Shown: positions 1 through 7,262, counted from the stretch's first letter. The stretch: DNA of 20,503 nucleotides from an uncultured Lachnospiraceae bacterium (GCA_910577675.1 CAJTOR010000055.1:1-20503); one strand, 5' to 3'. Made by a program: numbers and translations. The notes: generated by a model not told the origin, from the letters alone.

Positions 1-177
1 TGCACAAACCATTTCACTGTCAAGAGGTTTTTTAATTATAATCCCTATGGCGTTTTTCCTGTCCTTTTATTAGAAATGACGGGAGTATGGTTGTCTTTTC
101 CAATTACTGAATGTCTTGTCACTTTAACTGGCATTGCATTATATATTAAATCAGAAAGAGGTAAGAAAAATGTTTAG
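1..177 (+). pseudogene. C-terminal end of a MATE-family multidrug/Na+ antiporter, apparently frameshifted
   Basis: The left edge encodes the last two membrane segments of a MATE (NorM/DinF-like) exporter, but in two frames. Frame 2 reads SLSRGFLIIIPMAFFL and stops at TAG 71-73. Frame 1, from about base 66 to TAG 175-177, reads TGVWLSFPITECLVTL followed by a short basic tail, which is the typical MATE terminus. Adding one T to the T-run at 64-68 would join the two into one continuous membrane protein end. Either the gene is broken near its 3' end or the assembly lost one base in a homopolymer. The family call rests on recognising the hydrophobic pattern and the GVWLSFPI-type motif. The rest of the gene lies outside the window, so its overall state is unknown. 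Confidence 0.65.
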
Positions 178-210
178 AGAGATGTTATTGCTTTCGGAAA
201 TATTCATATC

Positions 211-396
211 ATGGAAAATGAAATTGAAATCAAAAAGGCAATGGAGGATTTAACCAAAAAATACTCTCCCGCCGATAATGAAACAGGACGCAATGCAGAA
301 ATTGAAAAAGAATGGAAACTTTTATGCATGAAAGAATTCTCTATTGAACATTTATCCGGGAAAGAAGCGATTGAATTAACTAAAACTAAACAATAA
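211..396 (+). CDS. Small hypothetical protein, 61 residues
   Basis: A short, highly charged (Lys/Glu-rich) soluble protein with no membrane segment, signal peptide or cysteine motif that I can recognise. It begins 33 bases after the stop of the exporter remnant, in the same frame as the remnant's last part. ATG 211 is the only ATG in this stretch of the frame, and only a weak GGA-containing sequence precedes it, so the start and even expression are uncertain. Its base composition is AT-rich like the upstream remnant and unlike the genes from 517 on. It ends before a strong terminator at 451-494, which fits a real transcription unit ending there. I do not recognise a family and assign no function. 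Confidence 0.45.
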   Translation: MENEIEIKKAMEDLTKKYSPADNETGRNAEIEKEWKLLCMKEFSIEHLSGKEAIELTKTKQ

Positions 397-450
397 GTTC
401 CACATTCGATACCATTAACAAATCAAAATATCCTACCCGCCGCCAATTAA

Positions 451-494
451 TAAATCCCCGCAAGTCTTGATTTTCTAAAACTTGCGGGGATTTA
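451..494. terminator. Bidirectional intrinsic terminator between convergent genes
   Basis: A perfect 15-bp inverted repeat, TAAATCCCCGCAAGT at 451-465 and its complement at 480-494, encloses a 14-base loop. The stem core is GC-rich and its ends are A/T, so both strands leave the hairpin on a T-rich stretch. It lies between the plus-strand small ORF (ends 396) and the minus-strand FGGY kinase (ends 517), as expected for a shared terminator of convergent genes. Confidence 0.85.
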
Positions 495-516
495 TCTTCT
501 CACTCGTTCCCTTTCC

Positions 517-2115
517 TTATTTAAGGTTTGCAACTGCCGCATGCTCGATTGCAAGTCCCGCCGCATAGCGCTTTATAAACTCGTCAAAACCTGCTACATC
601 CTCCGCCTTAGGTGCTACGCATGTCCCGGTATTGCCGCCAAATACATGCTCATTCAGGTAGGAATCGAGCGTTTCGCCTTCCTTTTTGTTGAGCATGTAC
701 GCCGCAAGGAGCGCAATCCCCCACGCGCCGCCCTCGCCGGCTGTTTCCATCACGGATACCGGAGTGTTCATTGCCGCCGCAAGAATGCTCTGACCGACTC
801 CCTTTGTCTTAAATAGCCCGCCATGCCCGGTAACGCGGTCCGCCTGAACCCCTTCCTCCTTGAAAAGGATGTCAAGCCCCGTTTTCAGTGCGCCGAGGGA
901 TGTGAACAGATGCACCCTCATAAAATTCGCAAGGTTAAATTTGCTCTCCGGTGTGCGCACAAACATCGGTCTTCCTTCCGTAAAGCCCGTGATATGCTCC
1001 CCGGAAAAATAGTTGTAGGCAAGAAGTCCGCCACAGTCCGCATCGCCCTCAAGCGCCTTGTTATAGAGTGTACCAAACAGCTCGTTCATATCAACCTTCA
1101 TGCCGAAGCTCTCCGCAAATTCGCGGAACAGCCCCACCCATGCATTTAAGTCGGATGTACAGTTATTGCAGTGAACCATCGCTACAAGGCTTCCGGTCGG
1201 GGTGGTTACAAGGTCGATCGCATCGTAAACCTTCTTTAATTCCCTCTCCATCACGATCATCGCAAAAACGGAAGTTCCCGCGGAAACATTGCCGGTGCGC
1301 TCCGCCACGCTGTTGGTTGCGACCATCCCGGTTCCTGCATCCCCCTCCGGCGGACAAAGCGGCACACCCGCTTCAAGATTTCCGGACACATCAAGCAGCT
1401 TTGCGCCTTCCTCTGTCAGCGCGCCCGCATCCTCCCCCGCCAAAAGCACCTGCGGCAGGATATCTTCCAGTTTCCAACCGTAGTTCTTGCCCGCGGTAAT
1501 CTCATTAAACTGCGCGATCATCCTCCTGTTAAAATCCCTGGTTTCAATATCAATCGGGAACATACCGGATGCCTCACCTACACCAAGCACCTTACGCCCC
1601 GTAAGCTTCCAGTGGATATAGCCTGCAAGTGTGAGCAGCGTATGTATTTTCCCGACATGCTCCTCCCCGTTTAAGATGGACTGGTACAGATGGGCGATGC
1701 TCCATCTCTGCGGGATATGGTATCCGAAAAGCTTTGTCAGCTCCTCGGATGCCTGCCCCGTAATATTGTTGCGCCAGGTGCGGAACGGAACTAACAGTTC
1801 ATCCTCCCCGTCAAAAACCATGTAACCGTGCATCATCGCAGAAAACCCGATCGCACCGATTTTCTTTAACACAATCCCGTACTGTGTTTTTACATCCGCC
1901 GCAAGGTTCGCATAAGCATCCTGTAACCCCGTCCAGATATCATCAAGCGAGTATGTCCAGATACCGTTTTCGTAACGGTTCTCCCAGTCATGGCTTCCTG
2001 AGGCGACCGGATTATTATTCCCGTCAATCAGCACGGCTTTGATCCTGGTTGAACCAAACTCAATACCGAGCGCGGTCTTGCCGGTTTCCAATGCATCTTT
2101 AATATCGTATCCCAT
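517..2115 (-). CDS. FGGY-family carbohydrate kinase, probably L-ribulokinase-like
   Basis: A 532-residue cytoplasmic ATP-dependent sugar kinase. The N-terminal phosphate-binding motif GIEFGSTRIKAV is at residues 17-28, a substrate-side SAMMHGY at 92-98, the catalytic-base segment PEGDAG with Asp259, and the C-terminal GEGGAWGIALLA motif of the second actin-like fold near 465. Its length and its N-terminal extension before the ATP motif fit the AraB/COG1069 side of the family better than glycerol kinase or classical XylB. Xylulose or another pentulose remains possible, because no isomerase, epimerase or transporter sits beside it. Start: ATG 2115 follows GGAGGT seven bases upstream. It has its own sigma-A promoter and a palindrome over the -10, so it is probably regulated as a single gene. 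Confidence 0.88.
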   Translation of the reverse strand: MGYDIKDALETGKTALGIEFGSTRIKAVLIDGNNNPVASGSHDWENRYENGIWTYSLDDIWTGLQDAYANLAADVKTQYGIVLKKIGAIGFSAMMHGYMVFDGEDELLVPFRTWRNNITGQASEELTKLFGYHIPQRWSIAHLYQSILNGEEHVGKIHTLLTLAGYIHWKLTGRKVLGVGEASGMFPIDIETRDFNRRMIAQFNEITAGKNYGWKLEDILPQVLLAGEDAGALTEEGAKLLDVSGNLEAGVPLCPPEGDAGTGMVATNSVAERTGNVSAGTSVFAMIVMERELKKVYDAIDLVTTPTGSLVAMVHCNNCTSDLNAWVGLFREFAESFGMKVDMNELFGTLYNKALEGDADCGGLLAYNYFSGEHITGFTEGRPMFVRTPESKFNLANFMRVHLFTSLGALKTGLDILFKEEGVQADRVTGHGGLFKTKGVGQSILAAAMNTPVSVMETAGEGGAWGIALLAAYMLNKKEGETLDSYLNEHVFGGNTGTCVAPKAEDVAGFDEFIKRYAAGLAIEHAAVANLK

Positions 2116-2143
2116 AAGTATACCTCCGTAGGTTTATTATATG

Positions 2144-2161
2144 TTTTAGTATACACTAAAA
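2144..2161. promoter_or_regulatory. Palindromic operator candidate over the -10 of the FGGY kinase promoter
   Basis: TTTTAGT (2144-2150) and ACTAAAA (2155-2161) are perfect inverted arms around ATAC. The palindrome covers the -10 hexamer completely, so a bound repressor would block polymerase. It does not resemble a catabolite-repression cre site. The regulator is not in the window. That this is an operator is inferred from symmetry and position. Confidence 0.5.
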
Positions 2162-2176
2162 TATTTTACATTTCAA
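2148..2176 (-). promoter_or_regulatory. Sigma-A promoter of the FGGY kinase
   Basis: On the minus strand TTGAAA (2171-2176) is followed after exactly 17 bases by TATACT (2148-2153). The match to the -35/-10 consensus is good, and the element lies about 33-60 bases upstream of the kinase start codon with a short leader that carries the ribosome binding site. Confidence 0.8.
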
Positions 2177-2219
2177 GTGGATAGTGTAATTTCTCCTGTT
2201 TTAAAGACTTTTTATACCG

Positions 2220-3305
2220 CTATACAGGTTCCCCCGTATGGTAGGAACGGCTCCCCAGCCTCCGCACAAATTCTCTTACCGCAAGCTCATAAGCTTTTTT
2301 AGTCCCCGCAAAGCCGAATGCCGCTTCCACTACCTTTGCAAGCGCATCCAACATTTCCTTGTACTCTTTCCTCCCCTCAAGAAACAGCATATTCATCTTT
2401 AACCATTCATCCTTACCAACCCCATAGCGGTTATCATTTACAAAAAGCCCGGAAAGGAATGGGTGGTGGTATACCAATTTTTCCAGGGGATAGAATGCCC
2501 TCTCCTTGCGCCCGGAAGGGTCACGGAGCAGATGCTGCACCATGCGCACACTGAACAGCACAGCGCGGACCGAAGCCTCGCTCATATTTGGGCGGTCATA
2601 GGTCTTATTGTATGCGTTTGCAACCATCCGCGCAATAATCCGCCTCTCCTCGGGAATAAGATAAACCATTTTCCCCTGCTTTAGCTGCCCCGTCGTCTTT
2701 GAAATATAATGCTCCAGAAAATAATGATCCATCGCGCACTCATACCGGAAATGGATTCCTGTCTTCTCATGTGCGGAAACCCGGTGTGCACGCGGCTTCC
2801 TTGAAATCCTGACGCGCATGCGCCTTCTTCTTATGCCATCCTCCTCATTTTGCTGCGCGCCGTATCCGGCACTTTGCCCGCCGAACTTTCCGCAGGATAA
2901 ATTTTCTTCCACATCCCCAATCCTTGTAACTTCCCCGCGCGCGATCCTAACCGCTTCCTTCTCTATATAAGCATACACATGCGGATGACAACTTACATCA
3001 AGCGCATAATGTCCGATAAATCCCGCCAGATAGGCAAGCCCAATCTCCCTTTCCTGAACCGGCAGCGCAAGCGCCTCATTCAGCATACGGCGCAGGAATA
3101 TCCCGCATTTTTCCTCGTGCATCCGCGACCCCGGCGTTCTGCGCAGCAGCAACTGGTCAACCGCAAAATAAAAAAAGATATCCGGTCCCGACAGCCCAAA
3201 GGCATAAACCTTCTTGTGCCTGCGGATTATTTCCTTCAACATGCTCTCTTCCAGATCTTTATACCCTAGTTTTCCAAAAATATAGTGTGTGTAAAATGCC
3301 GGCAT
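2220..3305 (-). CDS. Zinc-dependent phospholipase C family protein
   Basis: A 361-residue protein of the Zn_dep_PLC (PF00882) superfamily. Possible metal ligands in order are His7 in the N-terminal MPAFYTHYIFG, Asp42 in GPDIFFY, His99 and Asp103 in GHYALDVSCHPH with His107/109, and His185, His194 and His199 around FRYECAMDHYFLEHY. There is no signal peptide, unlike secreted clostridial alpha-toxin-type enzymes, so it probably acts inside the cell on an unknown substrate. Residues about 131-182 form an odd Gly/Gln/Arg-rich hydrophilic insert, including a run of basic residues, between the second and third metal-ligand blocks. Start: ATG 3305 follows AAAGGAG seven bases upstream. The FGGY kinase lies 104 bases downstream on the same strand but has its own promoter. 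Confidence 0.82.
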   Translation of the reverse strand: MPAFYTHYIFGKLGYKDLEESMLKEIIRRHKKVYAFGLSGPDIFFYFAVDQLLLRRTPGSRMHEEKCGIFLRRMLNEALALPVQEREIGLAYLAGFIGHYALDVSCHPHVYAYIEKEAVRIARGEVTRIGDVEENLSCGKFGGQSAGYGAQQNEEDGIRRRRMRVRISRKPRAHRVSAHEKTGIHFRYECAMDHYFLEHYISKTTGQLKQGKMVYLIPEERRIIARMVANAYNKTYDRPNMSEASVRAVLFSVRMVQHLLRDPSGRKERAFYPLEKLVYHHPFLSGLFVNDNRYGVGKDEWLKMNMLFLEGRKEYKEMLDALAKVVEAAFGFAGTKKAYELAVREFVRRLGSRSYHTGEPV

Positions 3306-3368
3306 TACGATACTCCTTTCAAATCCTTATAAATATGCCCTCACCGTTCTTTTCATCGGGCGCAAACC

Positions 3369-3377
3369 ATTATACCA
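3369..3377 (-). promoter_or_regulatory. Extended -10 element upstream of the phospholipase-family gene
   Basis: The minus strand reads TGGTATAAT (extended -10, consensus hexamer) about 64 bases before ATG 3305. No convincing -35 lies 16-18 bases upstream, which is common for extended -10 promoters. The same core recurs in each 114-bp repeat further upstream. Confidence 0.5.
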
Positions 3378-3405
3378 TATTGCTCCAATATCGTTGTTTC
3401 AATAT

Positions 3406-3739
3406 ATTCCCTCCGGGGGATGCGCATGATTTGCCATGGAAATTGTCCTCCCTCTGGTCGGACGGCAAATCAGCGCCGGTATAATGTCTTGCGACATTAT
3501 ATCATGTCCTCAAGACATGATTCCCTCCGGGGGATGCGCATGATTTGCCATGGAAATTGTCCTCCCTCTGGTCGGACTGCAAATCAGCGCCGGTATAATG
3601 TCTTGCGACATTATATCATGTCCTCAAGACATGATTCCCTCCGGGGGATGCGCATGATTTGCCATGGAAATTGTCCTCCCTCTGGTCGGACTGCAAATCA
3701 GCGCCGGTATAATGTCTTGCGACATTATACCACATCCTC
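3406..3739. repeat. Three tandem 114-bp repeats with nested hairpins
   Basis: Units start at 3406, 3520 and 3634. Units 1 and 2 differ at a single base (G3464 against T3578). Unit 3 equals unit 2 up to about 3729, then decays. Each unit holds three inverted repeats: GATTTGCC with (G/T)GCAAATC, enclosing a smaller GTCC/GGAC stem; TATAATGTC-TTGC-GACATTATA; and TCATGTC-CTCAA-GACATGA (units 1 and 2 only). The minus strand of units 1 and 2 carries TGATATAAT and of unit 3 TGGTATAAT, all extended -10 elements pointing to the phospholipase gene. The unit is a multiple of three long, so a plus-strand frame stays open through it (3420-3821), but the hairpin layout argues for a DNA or RNA element, not a protein. 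The rest of 3306-3859 holds only promoters and simple AT-rich sequence. Confidence 0.92.
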
Positions 3740-3771
3740 TCCAAAAAATAAATATTTTCTGTTCAGATTGC

Positions 3772-3800
3772 TTGATTTCATGGGCTTTCAGTGGTATTAT
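3772..3800 (+). promoter_or_regulatory. Promoter of the malic enzyme operon
   Basis: TTGATT (3772-3777), 17 bases, then TATTAT (3795-3800) preceded by TGG, giving an extended -10. It lies about 60 bases before ATG 3860 and just downstream of the 114-bp repeat array. Confidence 0.6.
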
Positions 3801-3859
3801 AATTCTATTCGCATTTTTTAGACCGTTTTTTACAGATACAGGGAAGGCAGGGTATAAAT

Positions 3860-5011
3860 ATGACTAAGAATGAACAGGCGTTAAAGCTTCATGAGGAATG
3901 GAACGGAAAACTGGAAACCACAGCAAAATGCGCGGTGAAATCCCGCGAAGATCTCGCACTCGCCTACACACCGGGAGTTGCGGAACCGTGCAAGGTAATC
4001 GCGGCAGACCCGGATGCCGCTTACCGGTACACAATAAAAGCCAACACGGTCGCCGTTGTTTCGGACGGCTCGGCAGTGCTGGGGCTTGGCAATATCGGCG
4101 CGAAGGCAGCGATGCCCGTTATGGAAGGCAAGTGTGTGCTTTTTAAGGAGTTTGGCGGTATCAACGCCTTCCCGATCTGTCTTGACACCCAGGATACCGA
4201 GGAGATTATCAAGGCTGTCACTTACATTGCCCCCGCATTCGGCGGCATCAACCTGGAGGATATCTCCGCACCGCGCTGTTTTGAGATTGAGGCGCGCCTG
4301 AAGGAAATCCTCGATATCCCAGTTTTCCACGATGACCAGCACGGCACGGCAATCGTGGTACTCGCAGGCGTTATCAATGCCCTGAAAGTTACCGGGAAAA
4401 AGAAGGAGGAATGCAAAGTTGTAATAAACGGTGCCGGTTCCGCAGGCATCGCAATTGCAAAGCTTATGCTGACTTACGGATTTTCAGACCTGATCCTGTG
4501 CGACCGCATCGGCATTCTTGCAAAAGATACCGTGGGGCTTAACTGGATGCAGGAAAAAATGATGGAAACCACAAACCTATCCGGCCTCCATGGCTCCCTT
4601 GCCGATGCCTTAAAGGGCGCTGATATCTTTATCGGTGTGTCCGCCCCGGAGATTGTCACGAAAGAGATGGTTTCCTCGATGAACCGCGACGCGATCCTCT
4701 TTGCCATGGCAAATCCCGTCCCGGAGATTATGCCGGATCTTGCGAAGGAAGCCGGCGCGCGTGTGGTTGGCACCGGGCGCTCGGATTTCCCGAACCAGGT
4801 AAACAATGTAGTTGCCTTCCCGGGAATCTTTAAGGGCGCACTTGAGGGGCGCGCGCAGCAGATCACCGAGGAGATGAAACTGGCAGCAGCAACAGCAATT
4901 GCCGGGCTGGTTCCCGAAGAAGAACTAAGTGAAAATAATATCCTTCCGGCTCCGTTCGACCCGCGCGTATGCGAAGTGGTAAGCGCCGCTGTGAAATCCC
5001 ATATCTGCTAG
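3860..5011 (+). CDS. Malic enzyme (malate dehydrogenase, oxaloacetate-decarboxylating), NAD(P)-dependent
   Basis: Converts L-malate to pyruvate and CO2 with reduction of NAD(P)+, feeding pyruvate metabolism in the cytoplasm. At 383 residues it is the short bacterial type without a phosphotransacetylase domain. Visible motifs: YTPGVAEPC (Tyr36 is the likely catalytic acid), Lys91 in the PVMEGK block (likely catalytic base), metal-binding Glu133-Asp134 and Asp158, HDDQHGTA at 157-164, the dinucleotide motif GAGSAG at 191-196, and GRSDFPNQVNN towards the end. It resembles Bacillus YtsJ-type enzymes; cofactor preference cannot be read safely. Start: ATG 3860, the first codon of the conserved N-terminus, behind a modest purine-rich stretch (GGAAGGCAGGG). 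The radical SAM gene starts 5 bases after its stop, so the two are probably co-transcribed. Confidence 0.93.
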   Translation: MTKNEQALKLHEEWNGKLETTAKCAVKSREDLALAYTPGVAEPCKVIAADPDAAYRYTIKANTVAVVSDGSAVLGLGNIGAKAAMPVMEGKCVLFKEFGGINAFPICLDTQDTEEIIKAVTYIAPAFGGINLEDISAPRCFEIEARLKEILDIPVFHDDQHGTAIVVLAGVINALKVTGKKKEECKVVINGAGSAGIAIAKLMLTYGFSDLILCDRIGILAKDTVGLNWMQEKMMETTNLSGLHGSLADALKGADIFIGVSAPEIVTKEMVSSMNRDAILFAMANPVPEIMPDLAKEAGARVVGTGRSDFPNQVNNVVAFPGIFKGALEGRAQQITEEMKLAAATAIAGLVPEEELSENNILPAPFDPRVCEVVSAAVKSHIC

Positions 5012-5016
5012 GCGCG

Positions 5017-5997
5017 ATGTGGAACGGCAAACGTTATCACAGCTTTGACTTTGACTGCCGGGAACGCTTTGGAAAAAAACTATACAAACTCTCCTTAAAC
5101 GCCGGTTTTACCTGCCCAAACCGCGACGGCACCCTGGGTACACGCGGCTGTATTTTTTGCAGTGCCGGCGGCTCGGGAGATTTTGCAGCAAGCAGCAAAC
5201 TTACCATCACGGAACAAATCGGACAGGCCAGGCAGCTTGTTGCCGCAAAAAATCCCTCGGGGCAATATATCGCATATTTCCAGGCATACACCAATACTTA
5301 TGCCCCTCTTCCCGTGCTGGAGCGTGTATTTTTTGAAGCGGCATCCCATCCCGATATCGCAGCCCTTTCCATTGCGACCCGCCCGGACTGCCTGGGAAGG
5401 GAAGTTTTGTCCCTGCTTAAACGCCTGTCGGAAATAAAACCCGTTACAGTCGAACTTGGCCTACAGACCATACATGAAAACAGCGCCGCCTTTGTGCGGC
5501 GCGGCTATCCTCTCAATGTTTATGAGGAGGCAGTGTGGGCATTGGATTCTGCCGGAATCGATATCGTAACCCATCTAATCCTTGGTCTTCCCGGAGAGAC
5601 CCTCCCCGACATGCTTGCCACCGTGCATCATGTCTGTACCCTGCCATTATCCGGACTGAAGCTGCAGCTTCTTTATGTATTGAGGGGAACCGACCTTGCC
5701 ACCCACTTCGCGGCTCACCCGCAGGCATACCCGCTGATGGACTTTCCCACCTACCTTGACGCGCTGCTTGCCTGCCTTTCCATTATCCCGGAGGATATCG
5801 TAATCCACCGGCTCACCGGCGACGGAAAAAAACAACTGCTTATCGCCCCACTGTGGAGCGCCAACAAAAAATTTGTATTAAATTCAATAGAAAGAGAAAT
5901 GAAATGCCGTAATTTTCTTCAGGGAATGCACTGCAAAGAAACCCCTGACAGAAAAAAGAGAATACCATATGAAAATAAACTACCTGATTTTGCATGA
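5017..5997 (+). CDS. TIGR01212/YhcC-family radical SAM protein
   Basis: A 326-residue radical SAM enzyme. The [4Fe-4S] cysteines are Cys33, Cys45 and Cys48, in the C-x11-C-x2-C arrangement typical of this subfamily (TCPNRDG then GCIFC) and unlike the standard CxxxCxxC. The body continues with a SAM-barrel pattern (YFQAYTNTYAP, ATRPDCL, ELGLQT, HLILGLPGET). The reaction of this family is not established to my knowledge. Start: the frame is open back to 4969, inside the malic enzyme gene, but homologues begin at the MWNGKRYHSF-type segment, so ATG 5017 is chosen. It lacks a good ribosome binding site and lies 5 bases after the upstream stop, which suggests translational coupling. Confidence 0.88.
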   Translation: MWNGKRYHSFDFDCRERFGKKLYKLSLNAGFTCPNRDGTLGTRGCIFCSAGGSGDFAASSKLTITEQIGQARQLVAAKNPSGQYIAYFQAYTNTYAPLPVLERVFFEAASHPDIAALSIATRPDCLGREVLSLLKRLSEIKPVTVELGLQTIHENSAAFVRRGYPLNVYEEAVWALDSAGIDIVTHLILGLPGETLPDMLATVHHVCTLPLSGLKLQLLYVLRGTDLATHFAAHPQAYPLMDFPTYLDALLACLSIIPEDIVIHRLTGDGKKQLLIAPLWSANKKFVLNSIEREMKCRNFLQGMHCKETPDRKKRIPYENKLPDFA

Positions 5998-6013
5998 CAG
6001 AAAGGAGAACACC

Positions 6014-6541
6014 ATGCAACCTGAGGCATTGATGCTATATAAGCTTATGATCCTTTATATTCTTGACAAGGTGGAATTCCCGCTGACACAGACGCAGCTA
6101 ACAAATTTCCTTCTTGAAAAGGAATATACTACCTATTTCAATATCCAGCAGGTGCTTTCCGAACTCCTTGAAGATAAATTTATTTCCTGCAACGTTATCC
6201 GCAACAGCACCTACTATGAAATAACTGCCTTGGGCGGCGAATCACTCTCCTTTTTTTACAACAAGATATCCGAGCCGATCCGAGAGGATATCGACAGTTT
6301 CCTGAAAGTCAACAAATACAGTATGCGCGAGGAGAATTCCATCCGCGCAGACTACTATAAGTCAAAGAAAAACGAGTATATTGCCTCATTAAAAATCCTC
6401 GAGCGGGACAACCCGATTATCGATGTCCGGCTCTCCGTACCTTCGGAGGCGGAGGCGGAGATTATTTGCAGCAACTGGTCAAAAAAAAGCTCGGAAATCT
6501 ATGCCCATATCTTCTCAACCCTTATTGAGGATGCAGACTGA
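6014..6541 (+). CDS. DUF4364 family winged-helix protein
   Basis: A 175-residue cytoplasmic protein of the DUF4364 type found in Clostridia. The N-terminal ~75 residues read as a winged helix: a hydrophobic first helix (LYKLMILYILDKV), a TQTQLTNFLLE recognition-like helix, and a strand pair after ISCNVIRNSTYYEIT. The C-terminal half is charged and helical and is probably a ligand or dimer region. It may bind DNA, but no target is known. Start: ATG 6014 has AAAGGAG at 6001-6007, an ideal spacing; the longer frame from 5969 overlaps the preceding gene and lacks a site. It ends the plus-strand malic enzyme operon. Confidence 0.8.
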   Translation: MQPEALMLYKLMILYILDKVEFPLTQTQLTNFLLEKEYTTYFNIQQVLSELLEDKFISCNVIRNSTYYEITALGGESLSFFYNKISEPIREDIDSFLKVNKYSMREENSIRADYYKSKKNEYIASLKILERDNPIIDVRLSVPSEAEAEIICSNWSKKSSEIYAHIFSTLIEDAD

Positions 6542-6563
6542 CTGGTGCCGAAGGTGAAATTCT

Positions 6564-6584
6564 TTTAACTTATGCCAAGTTAAA
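6564..6584 (+). terminator. AT-rich hairpin after the DUF4364 gene
   Basis: TTTAACTT (6564-6571) pairs perfectly with AAGTTAAA (6577-6584) over a 5-base loop, and a run of six T follows after nine bases. The stem is weak, so it may only assist the stronger terminator at 6631-6666. Confidence 0.35.
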
Positions 6585-6630
6585 CAAGACTTTTTTCAGA
6601 TAATCAACCATTTTCAAAGAAAATCCCTAA

Positions 6631-6666
6631 AAAAACAGGGCAGCAGATTTCTGCTACCCTGTTTTT
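6631..6666. terminator. Bidirectional terminator that includes the engB stop codon
   Basis: A 16-bp stem (6631-6646 with 6651-6666) has a four-base loop and a single mismatch, which becomes a G-U wobble in the minus-strand RNA. On the minus strand seven T follow the stem; on the plus strand the stem runs into TTTTT. The engB stop codon TAG (6654-6656) and its last codons form one arm. It separates convergent DUF4364 and engB. Confidence 0.85.
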
Positions 6667-7262
6667 ATTGCACTGTCGATACATGCCCAGATTTCATCCC
6701 GCCCCTGTTTCGTTTCCGCCGAAAACGGGATAATCCTCGTTCCCGCGCCAAATGCCGTCCGGATCAGCTTACACTGTTTTTCCTGTTGGCTGCGCTTAAT
6801 CTTATCAAGCTTTGTCGCGACAATAATCGGTTCAAACCCCTGGTATACCACCCATTCATACATCTCTTTATCATTTGCGGACGGCTCATGCCGGATATCC
6901 ACAAGCAGGAAAATCTTTTTTAGCTGGCTCGATTTTACCAGATACCTCTCAATCATCTTGCCCCATTTTGCCTTTAACTCCTGCGAAACCTTCGCGTAAC
7001 CATAGCCCGGCAGATCAACAAAATATAACTCGCGCTCAATATTATAGAAATTGATGGTCTGGGTTTTTCCCGGCTGCGACGAAGTCCTCGCGTAAGATTT
7101 GCGGAACATCAGCGCATTAATCAGGGAAGATTTCCCGACATTCGACCTTCCCGCAAACGCAAATTCCGGCAGCAAATTTTCCGGCAGGGTGCTTGTAATG
7201 CCGCAGACTGTTTCCAGCTCCACATAATTAACCCCCCGCCTTATTTTTTTTTCTTCTTCCAT
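6654..7262 (-). CDS. engB: Ribosome biogenesis GTPase EngB (YsxC/YihA)
   Basis: A 202-residue TRAFAC GTPase needed for assembly of the large ribosomal subunit. All G motifs are visible: G1 GRSNVGKSS at 38-46, the G2 region with Thr around 67-69 (GKTQT), G3 DLPGYG at 83-88, G4 TKLDK at 150-154 and G5 SAE at 181-183. Start: the frame is open to 7325 and an ATG there overlaps the lon stop, but ATG 7262 has GGAGG seven bases upstream and begins at the conserved part of the protein, so it is chosen. It follows lon after 59 bases and is the last gene of the tig-clp-lon block. Its own end is built into the terminator hairpin. Confidence 0.95.
   Translation of the reverse strand: MEEEKKIRRGVNYVELETVCGITSTLPENLLPEFAFAGRSNVGKSSLINALMFRKSYARTSSQPGKTQTINFYNIERELYFVDLPGYGYAKVSQELKAKWGKMIERYLVKSSQLKKIFLLVDIRHEPSANDKEMYEWVVYQGFEPIIVATKLDKIKRSQQEKQCKLIRTAFGAGTRIIPFSAETKQGRDEIWACIDSAIKTG

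Noticed and set aside
3406..3739. CRISPR array
   Set aside because: The units are 114 bp, directly adjacent and identical throughout; there are no short repeats with unique spacers and no cas genes.
3420..3821. A 133-codon plus-strand frame through the tandem repeats, encoding a 38-residue repeat
   Set aside because: The unit length (114) is a multiple of three, which keeps any open frame open. The sequence is made of perfect inverted repeats and -10 elements, and the encoded peptide looks like no known repeat protein.
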